64,000 bases of DNA, taken from JAGQWW01 sp041392845. Lineage in GTDB: Bacteria > Bacteroidota > Bacteroidia > Chitinophagales > Saprospiraceae. Below the pieces are notes generated by a model. That model made no database searches. It worked only from the letters and a program-made list of their open reading frames with translations, and was not told the origin of the DNA. Of the stretch, positions 45,216-54,730 are shown one piece after another. The stretch's first letter is position 1. Every line of letters begins with the position of its first letter. The position numbers and the translations under genes were made by a program. The stretch covers positions 1 through 64,000 of the forward strand of contig JAWKLG010000030.1 of assembly GCA_041392845.1 (NCBI GenBank). Reading direction: 5' to 3'.

Positions 45216-45416
45216 ATGACCAACGACAGGTCTTATTTCATTTTCGGCATTTTTATTCTTGCTATCCTGATTTTCAATTTCCCTTTCCTGGGAATTTTTG
45301 GAAAAGGTAAAGCTCTGGCAGGCATCCCATTATTGTATTGGTTTTTTTTCATAGCATGGCTATTGGTCATTGTAGGAATTGCACTTGTAACTACTGTCCA
45401 TCGTCGTAAAATCTAA
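45216..45416 (+). CDS. Small membrane protein before the sensor kinase, 66 aa
   Basis: Start at ATG 45216 (MTNDRSYFIFGIFILAILIF). Two hydrophobic segments and GIPLLYWFFFIAWLLVIVGIA recall the small DUF3311-like proteins that precede sodium:solute symporters; assignment is tentative. It lies 9 bases before the symporter-kinase gene, so it may be a small subunit of that sensor. Confidence 0.65.
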   Translation: MTNDRSYFIFGIFILAILIFNFPFLGIFGKGKALAGIPLLYWFFFIAWLLVIVGIALVTTVHRRKI

Positions 45417-45425
45417 GCTCTACCA

Positions 45426-48179
45426 ATGCATCCATCCTTACTTATTTTTGCTTCCATTTTTTATGTTGCTATCCTTTTTTTAGTAGCATATTGGGCAGAG
45501 CGCCGGGCAAAAAAGGGTAAGAGTCTTGTCAATAATCCATACATCTATGCATTGTCATTGGCAGTTTATTGCACTGCCTGGACGTATTATGGCAATGTTG
45601 GCAGGGCTGCAACCAGTGGTTGGGGATTTTTACCTATTTTTTTAGGACCGACGATCATAGCTCCCTTATGGATGATTGTTTTAAAAAAGATAATTATCAT
45701 AAGTAAAAGCCAGCGGATAAACTCCATTGCAGATTTTATTTCCTCTCGTTATGGAAAAAGTATATGGCTTGGTGTTTTGGCTACTTTGATTTCAGTATTT
45801 GGAATTATTCCGTACATAAGTATTCAATTAAAGGCAATTGCCTCCACTTTTGACATTCTAATAAGTCACTCTTCTCATTTTAATAATTTTTCCCACGGTC
45901 CGATTTATCAGGATACTGCCCTGTACATTGCCATAGCTTTAGTGGTTTTTACCGTTTTGTTTGGAACACGCCACCTGGATGCCAACGAGCGACATGAAGG
46001 ATTGGTGGCAGCCATTGCCTTTGAATCGGTTTTCAAACTTGTCGCGTTTTTAACTGCAGGAATTTTCATCACTTTCATTCTTCATAATGGCGTCGGAGAT
46101 ATTTTTGAAAAGGCCAGCGACCTTCCTATTATGGAAAAGCTATACGACCTCGAGGCCTCAGGAATCAACGGAGGAACCTGGTTCTTTTTAATGGTGCTTT
46201 CTATGATGGCCATCATGTTTTTGCCCAGGCAATTTCATGTTAGTGTGGTGGAAAATACCAATTCTGATTTTTTAAAAAAAGCTAGTTGGTTGTTTCCACT
46301 TTACCTCTTTTTGATTAATCTTTTTGTACTTCCCATTGCCTTGTCAGGACTCATTCAATATCCTGAAGGGCTGGTCAATCCCGATACTTTTGTCTTAAGC
46401 ATTCCCCTGGATGCCGGTAAAGATTACCTGGCATTGTTTGTCGCTTTGGGAGGATTTTCAGCCGCCACCAGTATGGTGATTATGGCGGTGATTGCCTTGT
46501 CTATTATGATAAGCAATAACCTTGTTTTGCCTCTTTTGATCCGTTCTCAAACCATTACCAATCCATATGTTTTTGATGTCTCTAAACGTCTGCTTGGAAT
46601 TCGGCGGGTAAGCATTATTCTGGTTGTCTTGCTGGCTTATGGATATTTTAAGTCAGTTGGCCAGGGGTACACTTTGGTTTCCATTGGATTGATTTCATTT
46701 ACTGCTGTTGCACAGTTTGCTCCGGTTATTCTGGGTGGGATTTTTTGGAAAAGAGGAACCAAGGCAGGTGCATTTATCGGCCTAAGTCTGGGTTTTTTAA
46801 TCTGGGCATTTACGCTTCCATTGCCAACTTTAGCTGAAACCGGAGTTATTGACGACTCCTTTATTACAAATGGAATTTTTGGAATTTCAATTTTAAAACC
46901 ATACGCTCTATTTGGACTCGAGGGTTTTGATCATATTTCACATGCAGTTTTATGGAGTCTATCGTTAAACTTTTTTGGTTATTATTTCGGTTCGCTTTTC
47001 TCAAGACAAGATCCGGTAGAGATTACCCAGGCGGATTATTTCGTAAATGTTTATAAATACAGGGTTTCAAGTCAGGACTTTGAAGTATTAAGGAAAAAGG
47101 CCCGCATTTCAGATTTAAGAAATCTTACCAACCGCTTTTTAGGTGAAAAAAGGTTAGAAACCTTATTTGCTGTTTTTGAAGAAAAACATGGCTTGAAAAT
47201 ATCAGAATTGAATATTGCTCCTCCGGAGTTGGTCAATTACATTGAGACGAATCTGGCTGGGTCGATAGGAGCTGCTTCTGCAAAAGTGATTATAAATTCC
47301 ATTGCAAAGGAAGATCCCATTAGTCTGGAAGAGATGTTCAGGGTTTTGGAGCAAACTCAGGAGGTTATAAAATACAGCAAACAATTGGAATTAAAATCAG
47401 CGGAGCTTGAAGCAACTACACTCCAGTTGAAAATTGCCAATCATAAACTTAAAGAGCTGGACCAATTAAAGGCTGAGTTTATAACCACAGTTACACATGA
47501 ATTGCGAACTCCAATAACCTCTATAAAATCACTTGGTAAAATTTTACAAACCAATCCGGATTTATCTGAAACCAAAAAAGGCGAATACCTTGAAATTATT
47601 GTCACTGAAAGTGAGCGACTGTCCAGGCTTGTCAATCAGGTTTTAGATTTGGAAAAAATCCAGGCTTCAGACAAGGATGCAGATGGGTTTGAAGATATTC
47701 CCTTTTCAGAACTGGTTAGGAGGTCATTTTTAAATTTAAAACAATTGATGACCGACCGAAATATTCGTCCGGGATGTCGGATAATGGATGCCGGGATGAT
47801 CATTCGTGGAAATTATGACCAGCTCACTCAGGTGGTCGTCAATTTAATTTCCAATGCCATAAAATTTTGCCCCCCTGTAGAAGGAATTATTGAAGTAACA
47901 TTGGCAGTTGAAGGAGACAATTGTGTTTTGAAGGTGTCAGACAATGGGGTAGGGATTCCACCTGATCAACAGGAAAAAATATTCGAAAAATTCACCCAGG
48001 TAAGCAATCAGGAGCTGGGTAAACCTGCCGGAAGCGGACTTGGATTATTTATTACCAAAAGGATAATTGAAAATCATAAAGGGAGTATTGAAGTAAGCAG
48101 CCGGGTCAACTTCGGCACTACCTTCAAAATAATTCTCCCACTACTTAAAAAAGAAAGCATTTCATTCGGTGAGGCTTGA
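45426..48179 (+). CDS. Symporter-histidine kinase fusion (CrbS/CbrA-like)
   Basis: A 917-residue hybrid. Residues 1 to about 530 form a 13-helix SSS-type transporter domain (YALSLAVYCTAWTYYGNVGRAATSGWGFLPI; YKSVGQGYTLVSIGLISFTAVAQFAPVI region). A linker with STAC-like and coiled-coil segments follows, then HisKA with His691 (TTVTHELRTPITS) and HATPase (N box VNLISNAIKF, G1 VSDNGVGIP, G2 GSGLGLFITKRI). CrbS and CbrA, with the same build, control acs and carbon use in Vibrio and Pseudomonas. The next gene is a lone receiver protein. Confidence 0.92.
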   Translation: MHPSLLIFASIFYVAILFLVAYWAERRAKKGKSLVNNPYIYALSLAVYCTAWTYYGNVGRAATSGWGFLPIFLGPTIIAPLWMIVLKKIIIISKSQRINSIADFISSRYGKSIWLGVLATLISVFGIIPYISIQLKAIASTFDILISHSSHFNNFSHGPIYQDTALYIAIALVVFTVLFGTRHLDANERHEGLVAAIAFESVFKLVAFLTAGIFITFILHNGVGDIFEKASDLPIMEKLYDLEASGINGGTWFFLMVLSMMAIMFLPRQFHVSVVENTNSDFLKKASWLFPLYLFLINLFVLPIALSGLIQYPEGLVNPDTFVLSIPLDAGKDYLALFVALGGFSAATSMVIMAVIALSIMISNNLVLPLLIRSQTITNPYVFDVSKRLLGIRRVSIILVVLLAYGYFKSVGQGYTLVSIGLISFTAVAQFAPVILGGIFWKRGTKAGAFIGLSLGFLIWAFTLPLPTLAETGVIDDSFITNGIFGISILKPYALFGLEGFDHISHAVLWSLSLNFFGYYFGSLFSRQDPVEITQADYFVNVYKYRVSSQDFEVLRKKARISDLRNLTNRFLGEKRLETLFAVFEEKHGLKISELNIAPPELVNYIETNLAGSIGAASAKVIINSIAKEDPISLEEMFRVLEQTQEVIKYSKQLELKSAELEATTLQLKIANHKLKELDQLKAEFITTVTHELRTPITSIKSLGKILQTNPDLSETKKGEYLEIIVTESERLSRLVNQVLDLEKIQASDKDADGFEDIPFSELVRRSFLNLKQLMTDRNIRPGCRIMDAGMIIRGNYDQLTQVVVNLISNAIKFCPPVEGIIEVTLAVEGDNCVLKVSDNGVGIPPDQQEKIFEKFTQVSNQELGKPAGSGLGLFITKRIIENHKGSIEVSSRVNFGTTFKIILPLLKKESISFGEA

Positions 48180-48226
48180 TGTTTATTTTATTTTTATCGC
48201 TCTTTTTGCAATAATATTTTTTAAAA

Positions 48227-48610
48227 ATGGAAAATAGAAAAGGAAAAACCATTCTGATTGTCGATGACGAACCGAACATTGTAGTTGCTGTGGAGTTTCT
48301 AATGGAAAAAGAAGGATACAATATTCGAAAATGTTATGATGGACAGTCCGCATTGGCCTCTATAAATGAAGTGGTTCCTGATTTAATTTTGCTGGATGTA
48401 ATGATGCCAGGGATGGATGGTTTTGAAGTCGCCAAAAAAATCAGAGAAAATCAAGACTGGGAAAACCTGAAAATCATTTTCCTAACAGCAAAAGGAACCA
48501 GAGAAGATAAAATGAAAGGATATGCAAACGGTGGTGAAATCTACCTTACCAAACCCTTTGATAATGATAATCTGGTTATCGCCGTTAATGAAGCCATTGA
48601 GTTTGGATAA
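48227..48610 (+). CDS. Single-domain response regulator (receiver only)
   Basis: A 127-residue CheY-like receiver with DDE at residues 13-15, phospho-acceptor Asp57 (LILLDVMMPGMDGF), Thr in FLTAKG and Lys in LTKPFDN. There is no DNA-binding output domain, unlike CrbR in gamma-proteobacteria. It follows the symporter-kinase by 47 bases and precedes acs by 68, so it is the likely target of that kinase; what it acts on is unknown. Confidence 0.93.
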   Translation: MENRKGKTILIVDDEPNIVVAVEFLMEKEGYNIRKCYDGQSALASINEVVPDLILLDVMMPGMDGFEVAKKIRENQDWENLKIIFLTAKGTREDKMKGYANGGEIYLTKPFDNDNLVIAVNEAIEFG

Positions 48611-48678
48611 TCAATTAGCTTTTTTTACCTTTACGTATGCAGATATATAAATAACTAGATGTTTTAAAATATAAAATT

Positions 48679-50594
48679 ATGACCTTAAGAATTAAGACCC
48701 TTGCCGAATACAAAAAACATTACAAAAGAAGCGTGAAAAACCCGGAAGAGTTTTGGGCAGAACAAGCCATGACTTTTTTCTGGAGAAAACCCTGGAAAAA
48801 AGTACTCGATTGGAATTTTAGAGATCCCGATGTGAAATGGTTTACCGGAGGCAAACTAAATATAACTGAAAATTGCCTTGATCGACATCTAGCGACAAGA
48901 GGAGATAAGGTTGCCTTGATTTGGGAGCCAAATGATCCGGAGGCAAAGACCCAAAAGTTTACTTATCGACAATTGTATGAGGAAGTATGCAAGGTTTCCA
49001 ATGCATTGAAAGCCAATGGAATAAAAAAAGGAGACCGTGTTTGTTTTTACATGCCCATGGTGCCTGAATTGGCCATCGGAGTATTAGCCTGTGCCAGAAT
49101 CGGAGCAGTTCATTCGGTTGTTTTTGCAGGTTTCTCTGCATCTGCCTTAGCCGATAGGGTAAAAGATGCTGAGGCCAAAATGATCATTTGCTCTGATTAC
49201 AATGCCCGTGGTAATAAAAATATTCCGGTGAAGAAAGTTGTAGACGAAGCCATGGCACTTGGATGTGATTCTGTAGAAACGGTACTTGTGCATAAAAATA
49301 CCGGAGACGAAATCAAATGGAATGACACAACCGATAAGTGGTGGCATGAAGAAATAAAAGGAAAACGTTCGAGCTGTAAAGCGACTCCAATGGATTCCGA
49401 AGACATGTTGTTCATCCTTTATACTTCAGGGTCTACCGGAAAGCCAAAAGGTGTTGTTCATACCACAGCCGGTTACATGGTTTACACGGCTTATTCCTTC
49501 CAGAATGTTTTCCAATACGATGAAGATGATATTTATTGGTGTACTGCTGATATTGGCTGGATTACCGGGCATAGTTATATCGTATACGGTCCATTATTGA
49601 GTGGTGCGACTACAGTGATGTTTGAAGGTGTACCAACTTATCCGGATCCGGGGAGGTTCTGGCAAATTGTCGAAAAACTAAAGGTGAATCAGTTTTATAC
49701 CGCTCCAACGGCCATACGTGCTTTGATGGCAGCCGGCGATGAGTGGACTGAAAATTACGACCTCAGCAGCCTCAAAGTTTTGGGTTCTGTAGGAGAACCA
49801 ATCAATGCAGAAGCCTGGCATTGGTATGATGAGAAAATTGGTAAAAAGAAATGTCCCATCGTTGACACCTGGTGGCAAACAGAAACTGGAGGAATTCTTA
49901 TTTCTCCAATTGCCGGAGTGACTCCTACCAAACCAACTTTTGCAACCTTACCACTTCCTGGTGTACAGCCTTGCCTTGTCGATAAAGACGGAAAAGAGAT
50001 TGAAGAAAACGGGGTTGAAGGATTGCTTTGTATCAAATTCCCTGGCCTTCCATTTTAAGAACTACTTACGGAGACCATGACCGTTGTCGCCAAACTTATT
50101 TCTCTTCCTTTGAAGACAAATATTTTACGGGCGATGGTGCCAGAAGAGATGAAGATGGATATTATAGAATCATTGGTAGGGTAGACGATGTGATCAATGT
50201 TTCTGGACATAGAATTGGAACTGCCGAAGTTGAAAATGCCATCAATCAACATGAAAATGTAATTGAGTCAGCAGTAGTCGGATATCCACACGATATAAAA
50301 GGACAGGGCATTTATGCTTACATCATCACTTCTGAAAGAGTGGACAATGTAGAATCCTTCCGAAAGGAAGTTTTGGCTGTAGTAACCAAAGAAATTGGCC
50401 CTATTGCGAAGCCAGATCTTATTCAAGTTGTCACAGGTCTTCCAAAAACACGCTCCGGAAAAATTATGAGACGAATTTTGAGAAAGATCGCCGAAGGAGA
50501 TGTTTCCAATTTGGGCGATGTTTCAACTTTGCTTAATCCTGAAGTGGTAGAGGAGATCAAGGGTGGCGCCATGGTCGAAGTGAAAGGAGCCTGA
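48679..50594 (+). pseudogene. acsA: Acetyl-CoA synthetase gene with a frameshift
   Basis: The first frame (48679-50058) reads from the N terminus (EYKKHYKRSVKNPEEFWAEQ) through the adenylation motif YTSGSTGKPKG and WWQTETGG to LLCIKF. The protein continues in another frame as PWPSILRTTYGDHDR, then YFTGDGARRDEDGYYRIIGRVDDVINVSGHRIG and the acetylated-lysine motif PKTRSGKIMRR, to 50594. One base is missing near 50037-50041 (ATC AAA TT CCC TGG); with it restored the protein is a normal Acs of about 638 residues. Either the gene is freshly inactivated or the base was missed in the assembly. Confidence 0.88.
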
Positions 50595-50609
50595 TAAAAA
50601 TCAAATATA

Positions 50610-50673
50610 AAATGCAGTTAAAGCTTAAACTTAAATTACCTTTTCGGTTTATTCCTTTAACTGCATTTTTTTT
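50610..50673 (+). terminator. Terminator after acsA
   Basis: Arms AAATGCAGTTAAAG (near 50611) and CTTTAACTGCATTT (50655-50668), then a run of T bases. It ends 15 bases before the next start. Confidence 0.8.
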
Positions 50674-50687
50674 TAAAAAGAACTTAT

Positions 50688-51650
50688 ATGAAAGCCGTTG
50701 TACTGGAAGGTCCTGATAAAGAATTGGTTTATACAGATGTAAAAGAACCATCTCCGGGAGAAAATGAAGTGGTGGTTGAATTAAAAACGGCAGCCCTGAA
50801 TCGACGAGACTTCTGGATAACCAAAGGAAAATATCCTGGTATCAGGTATCCGGTTATACTGGGATCTGATGGATGTGGTACCCTGGATGGAAAAAGGGTT
50901 TTGATCAATCCTAATCAGGATTGGGGCTCAAACCCTCAAGTTCAATCCTCCGATTATCGGATTTTAGGAACGCCCGAAAATGGAACCTTTGCTCAATATA
51001 TCGCTGTTGGAAAGGATAAGGTTGAGAAAGCACCGGAACATTTGAGCGATGAACAGGCTGCAGCCCTTCCTTTGGCAGGAATGACAGCTTATCGGGCATT
51101 GATTACAAAATGCCAACCTACTCTTAAAGATAAAGTTTTGGTGACCGGTGTGGGAGGAGGAGTAGCGCTTTTTGCTGTGCAATTTGCATTAGCCCTGGGT
51201 TGTGAGGTTTATGTAACTTCAGGATCCGACGATAAAATTTCCAAGGCAATGGAAGTTGGCGCGAAAAGTGGTTCCAATTACAAAGATGAAAATTGGGCCA
51301 AGGATTTAGCCAATCAGGCTGGTGGATTTGATGTAATAATTGATAGCGCCGGGGGCGACGGATTTTCAAATCTGATCAATTTAGCGAATCCGGGAGCCAG
51401 AATCGCCATGTATGGTGGCACCAGAGGAAAAATAGACGGAATCAGTCCTCAAAAACTGTTTTGGAAACAAATAAGTTGGTTTGGTTCTACCATGGCCACG
51501 GATGAAGAATTCAAAAAGATGGTTCGGTTTGTAGATGAAAACAAAATTCATCCCATAGTAGACAAGGTTTTCCCATTGGAAAAAGCGCAGGAAGCAATTG
51601 ATTACAATGGAAAAGGTTTACAATTTGGAAAGGTCGTATTACAAATATGA
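50688..51650 (+). CDS. MDR-family NADPH oxidoreductase (quinone reductase-like)
   Basis: A 320-residue zinc-independent-looking medium-chain dehydrogenase. N-terminal GroES-like fold (LNRRDFWITKGKYPGIRYPVILGSDGCGTL), then the nucleotide-binding Rossmann fold KVLVTGVGGGVALFAVQFALALGCEVYVTSGSDDK. The catalytic zinc ligands are not obvious. The substrate is unknown; quinones or enoyl-CoA compounds are the usual ones. It sits between two acyl-CoA synthetase genes, so an acyl-CoA substrate is possible. Confidence 0.87.
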   Translation: MKAVVLEGPDKELVYTDVKEPSPGENEVVVELKTAALNRRDFWITKGKYPGIRYPVILGSDGCGTLDGKRVLINPNQDWGSNPQVQSSDYRILGTPENGTFAQYIAVGKDKVEKAPEHLSDEQAAALPLAGMTAYRALITKCQPTLKDKVLVTGVGGGVALFAVQFALALGCEVYVTSGSDDKISKAMEVGAKSGSNYKDENWAKDLANQAGGFDVIIDSAGGDGFSNLINLANPGARIAMYGGTRGKIDGISPQKLFWKQISWFGSTMATDEEFKKMVRFVDENKIHPIVDKVFPLEKAQEAIDYNGKGLQFGKVVLQI

Positions 51651-51734
51651 CCTAATTTTTTTGGATAAAACATATAAAAATCTATATCTTTATATTTATA
51701 AATATTTTGCGCCCAACCAAAAAATAGTGAGCCA

Positions 51735-53645
51735 ATGAACTATCAGGATTTTTATAAAAAAAGTATCCAAGAGCCGGAGTCCTTTTGGAAAGAACAAGCT
51801 GGAAAAATTGAGTGGTATCAATTTCCTGAAACCATTTTATCTAAAGATGAAAATGATAATTACCGTTGGTTCGCTGATGGAGAATTAAATACCTGTTACC
51901 TGGCAGTTGATTATCATGTTGAACAGGGCAGGGGAGACCAGACGGCAATCATTTATGATTCGCCGGTCACAGGGAAAAAGGAAAAAATTAGTTTTTCTCA
52001 ACTCCAGGAACAAGTTTCAAAAACGGCAGGCGGATTAAAAGAACTTGGCGTTGGTAAAGGAGATAGAGTTATCATTTATATGCCGATGATTCCGGAGGTT
52101 GTGGTGGCTATGCTGGCTTGTGCAAGGTTGGGAGCGATTCATTCAGTAGTATTTGGTGGATTTGCAGCGCATGAGTTGGCCATAAGAATTGACGATGCCA
52201 AACCAAAAGTGATTTTGGCTGCCAGTGGCGGAAAAGAAATTGATAAAATAATTCCATACAAACCTATAGTTGATGCGGCTATTTCAGAAAGTATTCATCA
52301 ACCGGACTTCGTTGTGGTGCTTCAACGCTCTTTTGTTGAAGCTGAAATGAAATCCGGCAGAGATCTGGACTGGAATGAGACCTTTGATAATGCAAGTCCA
52401 ACAGATTGCGTTCCGGTCAAAGCCACGGATCCGCTTTATATTTTATATACAAGCGGAACAACCGGCAAGCCCAAAGGAATTGTAAGAGACAATGGAGGCC
52501 ATGCGGTTGCCTTGAAGTTTAGTATGGAAACCATCTATGGAGCAGCGCCCGGTAAAGTTTACTGGGCAGCTTCTGATGTGGGTTGGGTAGTGGGGCACAG
52601 CTATATCGTTTATGGACCACTAATCAATGGAAGTACAACCGTTTTATTCGAAGGGAAACCAGTCAGAACTCCCGATGCAGGTACTTTCTGGAGGATGATT
52701 GACGAATATAAAGTGGAAGTACTTTTTACGGCTCCTACCGCCATTCGTGCCATAAAAAAGGAAGACCCCAATGGTCAACTTATTTCTAATTATGACACAT
52801 CAAGTCTTAAATATTTATTCCTTGCCGGTGAAAGATGCGATGTAGCAACCCTTCATTGGTCTGAAGAAATACTCAAGGTGCCTGTTATCGACCATTGGTG
52901 GCAGACTGAATCAGGTTGGCCCATGCTTGCCAATCCGGCTGGAATGGAATTGATGCCCGTAAAACCAGGCTCTGCAGGCAAATCAGTTTGTGGTTATAAC
53001 ATTCAAATATTGGATGAAAACGGTGACCAACTTCCTCCCAACACGGAAGGAGCTGTTGCTATCCAATTACCTTTGGCACCCGGAGCGCTTCCTACCCTTT
53101 GGGAAAACGACGATAACTTCAAAGAAAGCTACCTCAGTGCATTTCCAGGATATTATTTCTCAGGTGATGGCGGTTATTGTGATGAAGACGGGTATTTCTA
53201 CATTACCGGAAGGATAGACGACATCATCAATGTGGCGGGACATCGTTTGTCCACAGCTAAAATGGAAGAGGTGGTTGCTTCTCATCCTGCAGTTGCTGAG
53301 TGTGCAGTTATTGGGATAGAAGACAATCTAAAGGGGCAGATTCCTGTAGGATTTGTAGTTCTGAAGTCTGGATATGATTTGGACGAAGAAGCCCTTGAAA
53401 AGGAACTGGTTCAAATGGTTCGTGATAAAGTCGGCCCGGTTGCGGCCTTCAAAAGAGCAGTCATTACCAAGCGTTTGCCCAAAACCCGTTCTGGTAAAAT
53501 TCTTAGAAAGGTTATGCGAGGTATTGCAGACGGAGTGGATTACAAAACTCCTTCTACCATTGAAGATATGTCCGTTTTAACCGAAATAACTGAGGTCATG
53601 AATCATGAACATGTTGGTATTGCATTTAACCAAATGGAGAAATAG
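51735..53645 (+). CDS. prpE: Propionyl-CoA synthetase-like acyl-CoA synthetase
   Basis: A 636-residue ACS-family enzyme, complete. Blocks: YTSGTTGKPKGIVRDNGGHAVALK (PrpE-type P-loop with the RDNGG extension), HWWQTESGWPM, GDGGYCDEDGYFYITGRIDDIINVAGHRLST and the lysine motif KTRSGKILRKVMRG. The RDNGGH and the SGWPM contexts favour PrpE over Acs. It makes propionyl-CoA and often also acetyl-CoA, so it could cover for the frameshifted acsA. An ATCTATAT half-site lies 48 bases before the start. Confidence 0.88.
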   Translation: MNYQDFYKKSIQEPESFWKEQAGKIEWYQFPETILSKDENDNYRWFADGELNTCYLAVDYHVEQGRGDQTAIIYDSPVTGKKEKISFSQLQEQVSKTAGGLKELGVGKGDRVIIYMPMIPEVVVAMLACARLGAIHSVVFGGFAAHELAIRIDDAKPKVILAASGGKEIDKIIPYKPIVDAAISESIHQPDFVVVLQRSFVEAEMKSGRDLDWNETFDNASPTDCVPVKATDPLYILYTSGTTGKPKGIVRDNGGHAVALKFSMETIYGAAPGKVYWAASDVGWVVGHSYIVYGPLINGSTTVLFEGKPVRTPDAGTFWRMIDEYKVEVLFTAPTAIRAIKKEDPNGQLISNYDTSSLKYLFLAGERCDVATLHWSEEILKVPVIDHWWQTESGWPMLANPAGMELMPVKPGSAGKSVCGYNIQILDENGDQLPPNTEGAVAIQLPLAPGALPTLWENDDNFKESYLSAFPGYYFSGDGGYCDEDGYFYITGRIDDIINVAGHRLSTAKMEEVVASHPAVAECAVIGIEDNLKGQIPVGFVVLKSGYDLDEEALEKELVQMVRDKVGPVAAFKRAVITKRLPKTRSGKILRKVMRGIADGVDYKTPSTIEDMSVLTEITEVMNHEHVGIAFNQMEK

Positions 53646-53650
53646 AAATA

Positions 53651-53727
53651 AGCGCAATTCGATATTCGCCTTTCGCCTTTCGTTTTTAAAATAAGGCCTC
53701 GTAAATCGTAAACCGTAAATCGTACAT
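53651..53727 (+). repeat. Composite heptamer element: TTCGCTN then CGTAAAC
   Basis: TTCG at 53658, 53665, 53672, 53679 (AGCG at 53651), then CGTAAA or CGTAC at 53700, 53707, 53714, 53721. Starts 6 bases after the prpE stop. Confidence 0.85.
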
Positions 53728-53826
53728 TCAAGGTTTCCTTTCTACTTTTTAAACTTTTCATTTGGCCTGATTGGTTCAAAACTCTACCTTTCCCGTCAAT
53801 TTTGATATTACCTAAAATTTGAACGC

Positions 53827-54642
53827 ATGTCAGTCCATTCAGAAGTGAAAAGGGTAACCACCCATGTTCTTCAAAGTATGAAAGAAAAGGGTGAGAAAAT
53901 CGCCATGTTGACCGCCTACGACTTTTCCATGGCCAGGATCTTGGATGAGGCAGGCGTAGATGTCCTTTTGGTGGGTGATTCCGCTTCTAATGTAATGGCA
54001 GGACATGAGACAACCCTCCCGATTACCTTGGACCAGATGATATATCACGCAAGTTCAGTAGTAAGGGCTGTCAAACGTTCGCTTGTAGTTGTGGACCTAC
54101 CTTTTGGTTCTTATCAAGGAAACTCCAAACTCGCCCTGGAATCTACCATTAGAATCATGAAGGAGTCTGGAGCACACGCAGTTAAGCTGGAAGGAGGAGA
54201 AGAAATTCAGGAATCCATCAAAAGGATTTTGTCTGCCGGAGTGCCGGTCATGGGGCACCTTGGATTGACCCCTCAGTCCATTTATAAATTTGGAACTTAT
54301 ACCGTAAGAGCCAAAGAAGAAGCTGAAGCGGAAAAACTATTAAAAGATGCAGCATTGCTTCAGGAATTAGGCTGTTTTGCACTGGTTCTTGAAAAGATCC
54401 CTGCCAAATTAACCAAGCAAGTCTCAGAAATGCTTGAAATCCCAACGATTGGTATCGGTGGGGGAAATTCTGCAGATGGTCAGGTATTGGTGACGCACGA
54501 TATGTTGGGTATCACCAAGGATTTCAAACCCAGGTTCTTAAGAAGGTATTTAGAACTTTTTGATGCCATCAAAGATGCTGCCGAACGATACATTCAGGAT
54601 GTACGGGATAGGGACTTCCCCAATGATAAGGAGCAATATTAA
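53827..54642 (+). CDS. panB: 3-methyl-2-oxobutanoate hydroxymethyltransferase PanB
   Basis: A 271-residue protein of normal length. Blocks: AMLTAYDFSMARILDEAGVDVLLVGDSASNVMAGHETTLPITLDQMIYH, GSYQ near residue 97, VKLEGG and GHLGLTPQS with the catalytic glutamate. It makes ketopantoate from 2-oxoisovalerate and methylene-THF, the first step of pantothenate and CoA synthesis. No panC or panD is near. The link with acyl-CoA synthetase genes upstream is thematic only. Confidence 0.96.
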   Translation: MSVHSEVKRVTTHVLQSMKEKGEKIAMLTAYDFSMARILDEAGVDVLLVGDSASNVMAGHETTLPITLDQMIYHASSVVRAVKRSLVVVDLPFGSYQGNSKLALESTIRIMKESGAHAVKLEGGEEIQESIKRILSAGVPVMGHLGLTPQSIYKFGTYTVRAKEEAEAEKLLKDAALLQELGCFALVLEKIPAKLTKQVSEMLEIPTIGIGGGNSADGQVLVTHDMLGITKDFKPRFLRRYLELFDAIKDAAERYIQDVRDRDFPNDKEQY

Positions 54643-54696
54643 GGTGAAAAATAAGTTAAGCAGGGCGGCAATACAATGGTAAATGTTCCATTTGAT

Positions 54697-54704
54697 TAAT
54701 TTTG
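54697..54704 (+). promoter_or_regulatory. Bacteroidota -7 box TAATTTTG before mltG
   Basis: TAATTTTG 26 bases upstream of the mltG ATG. A clean -33 TTG at the right distance is not obvious. Confidence 0.45.
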
Positions 54705-54730
54705 TCGCAAATCTGAAATTGGGAAAATAA

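Noticed and set aside
50028..50594. Separate short acyl-CoA synthetase gene
   Set aside because: It lacks a start region of its own and exactly completes the Acs protein lost at 50058.
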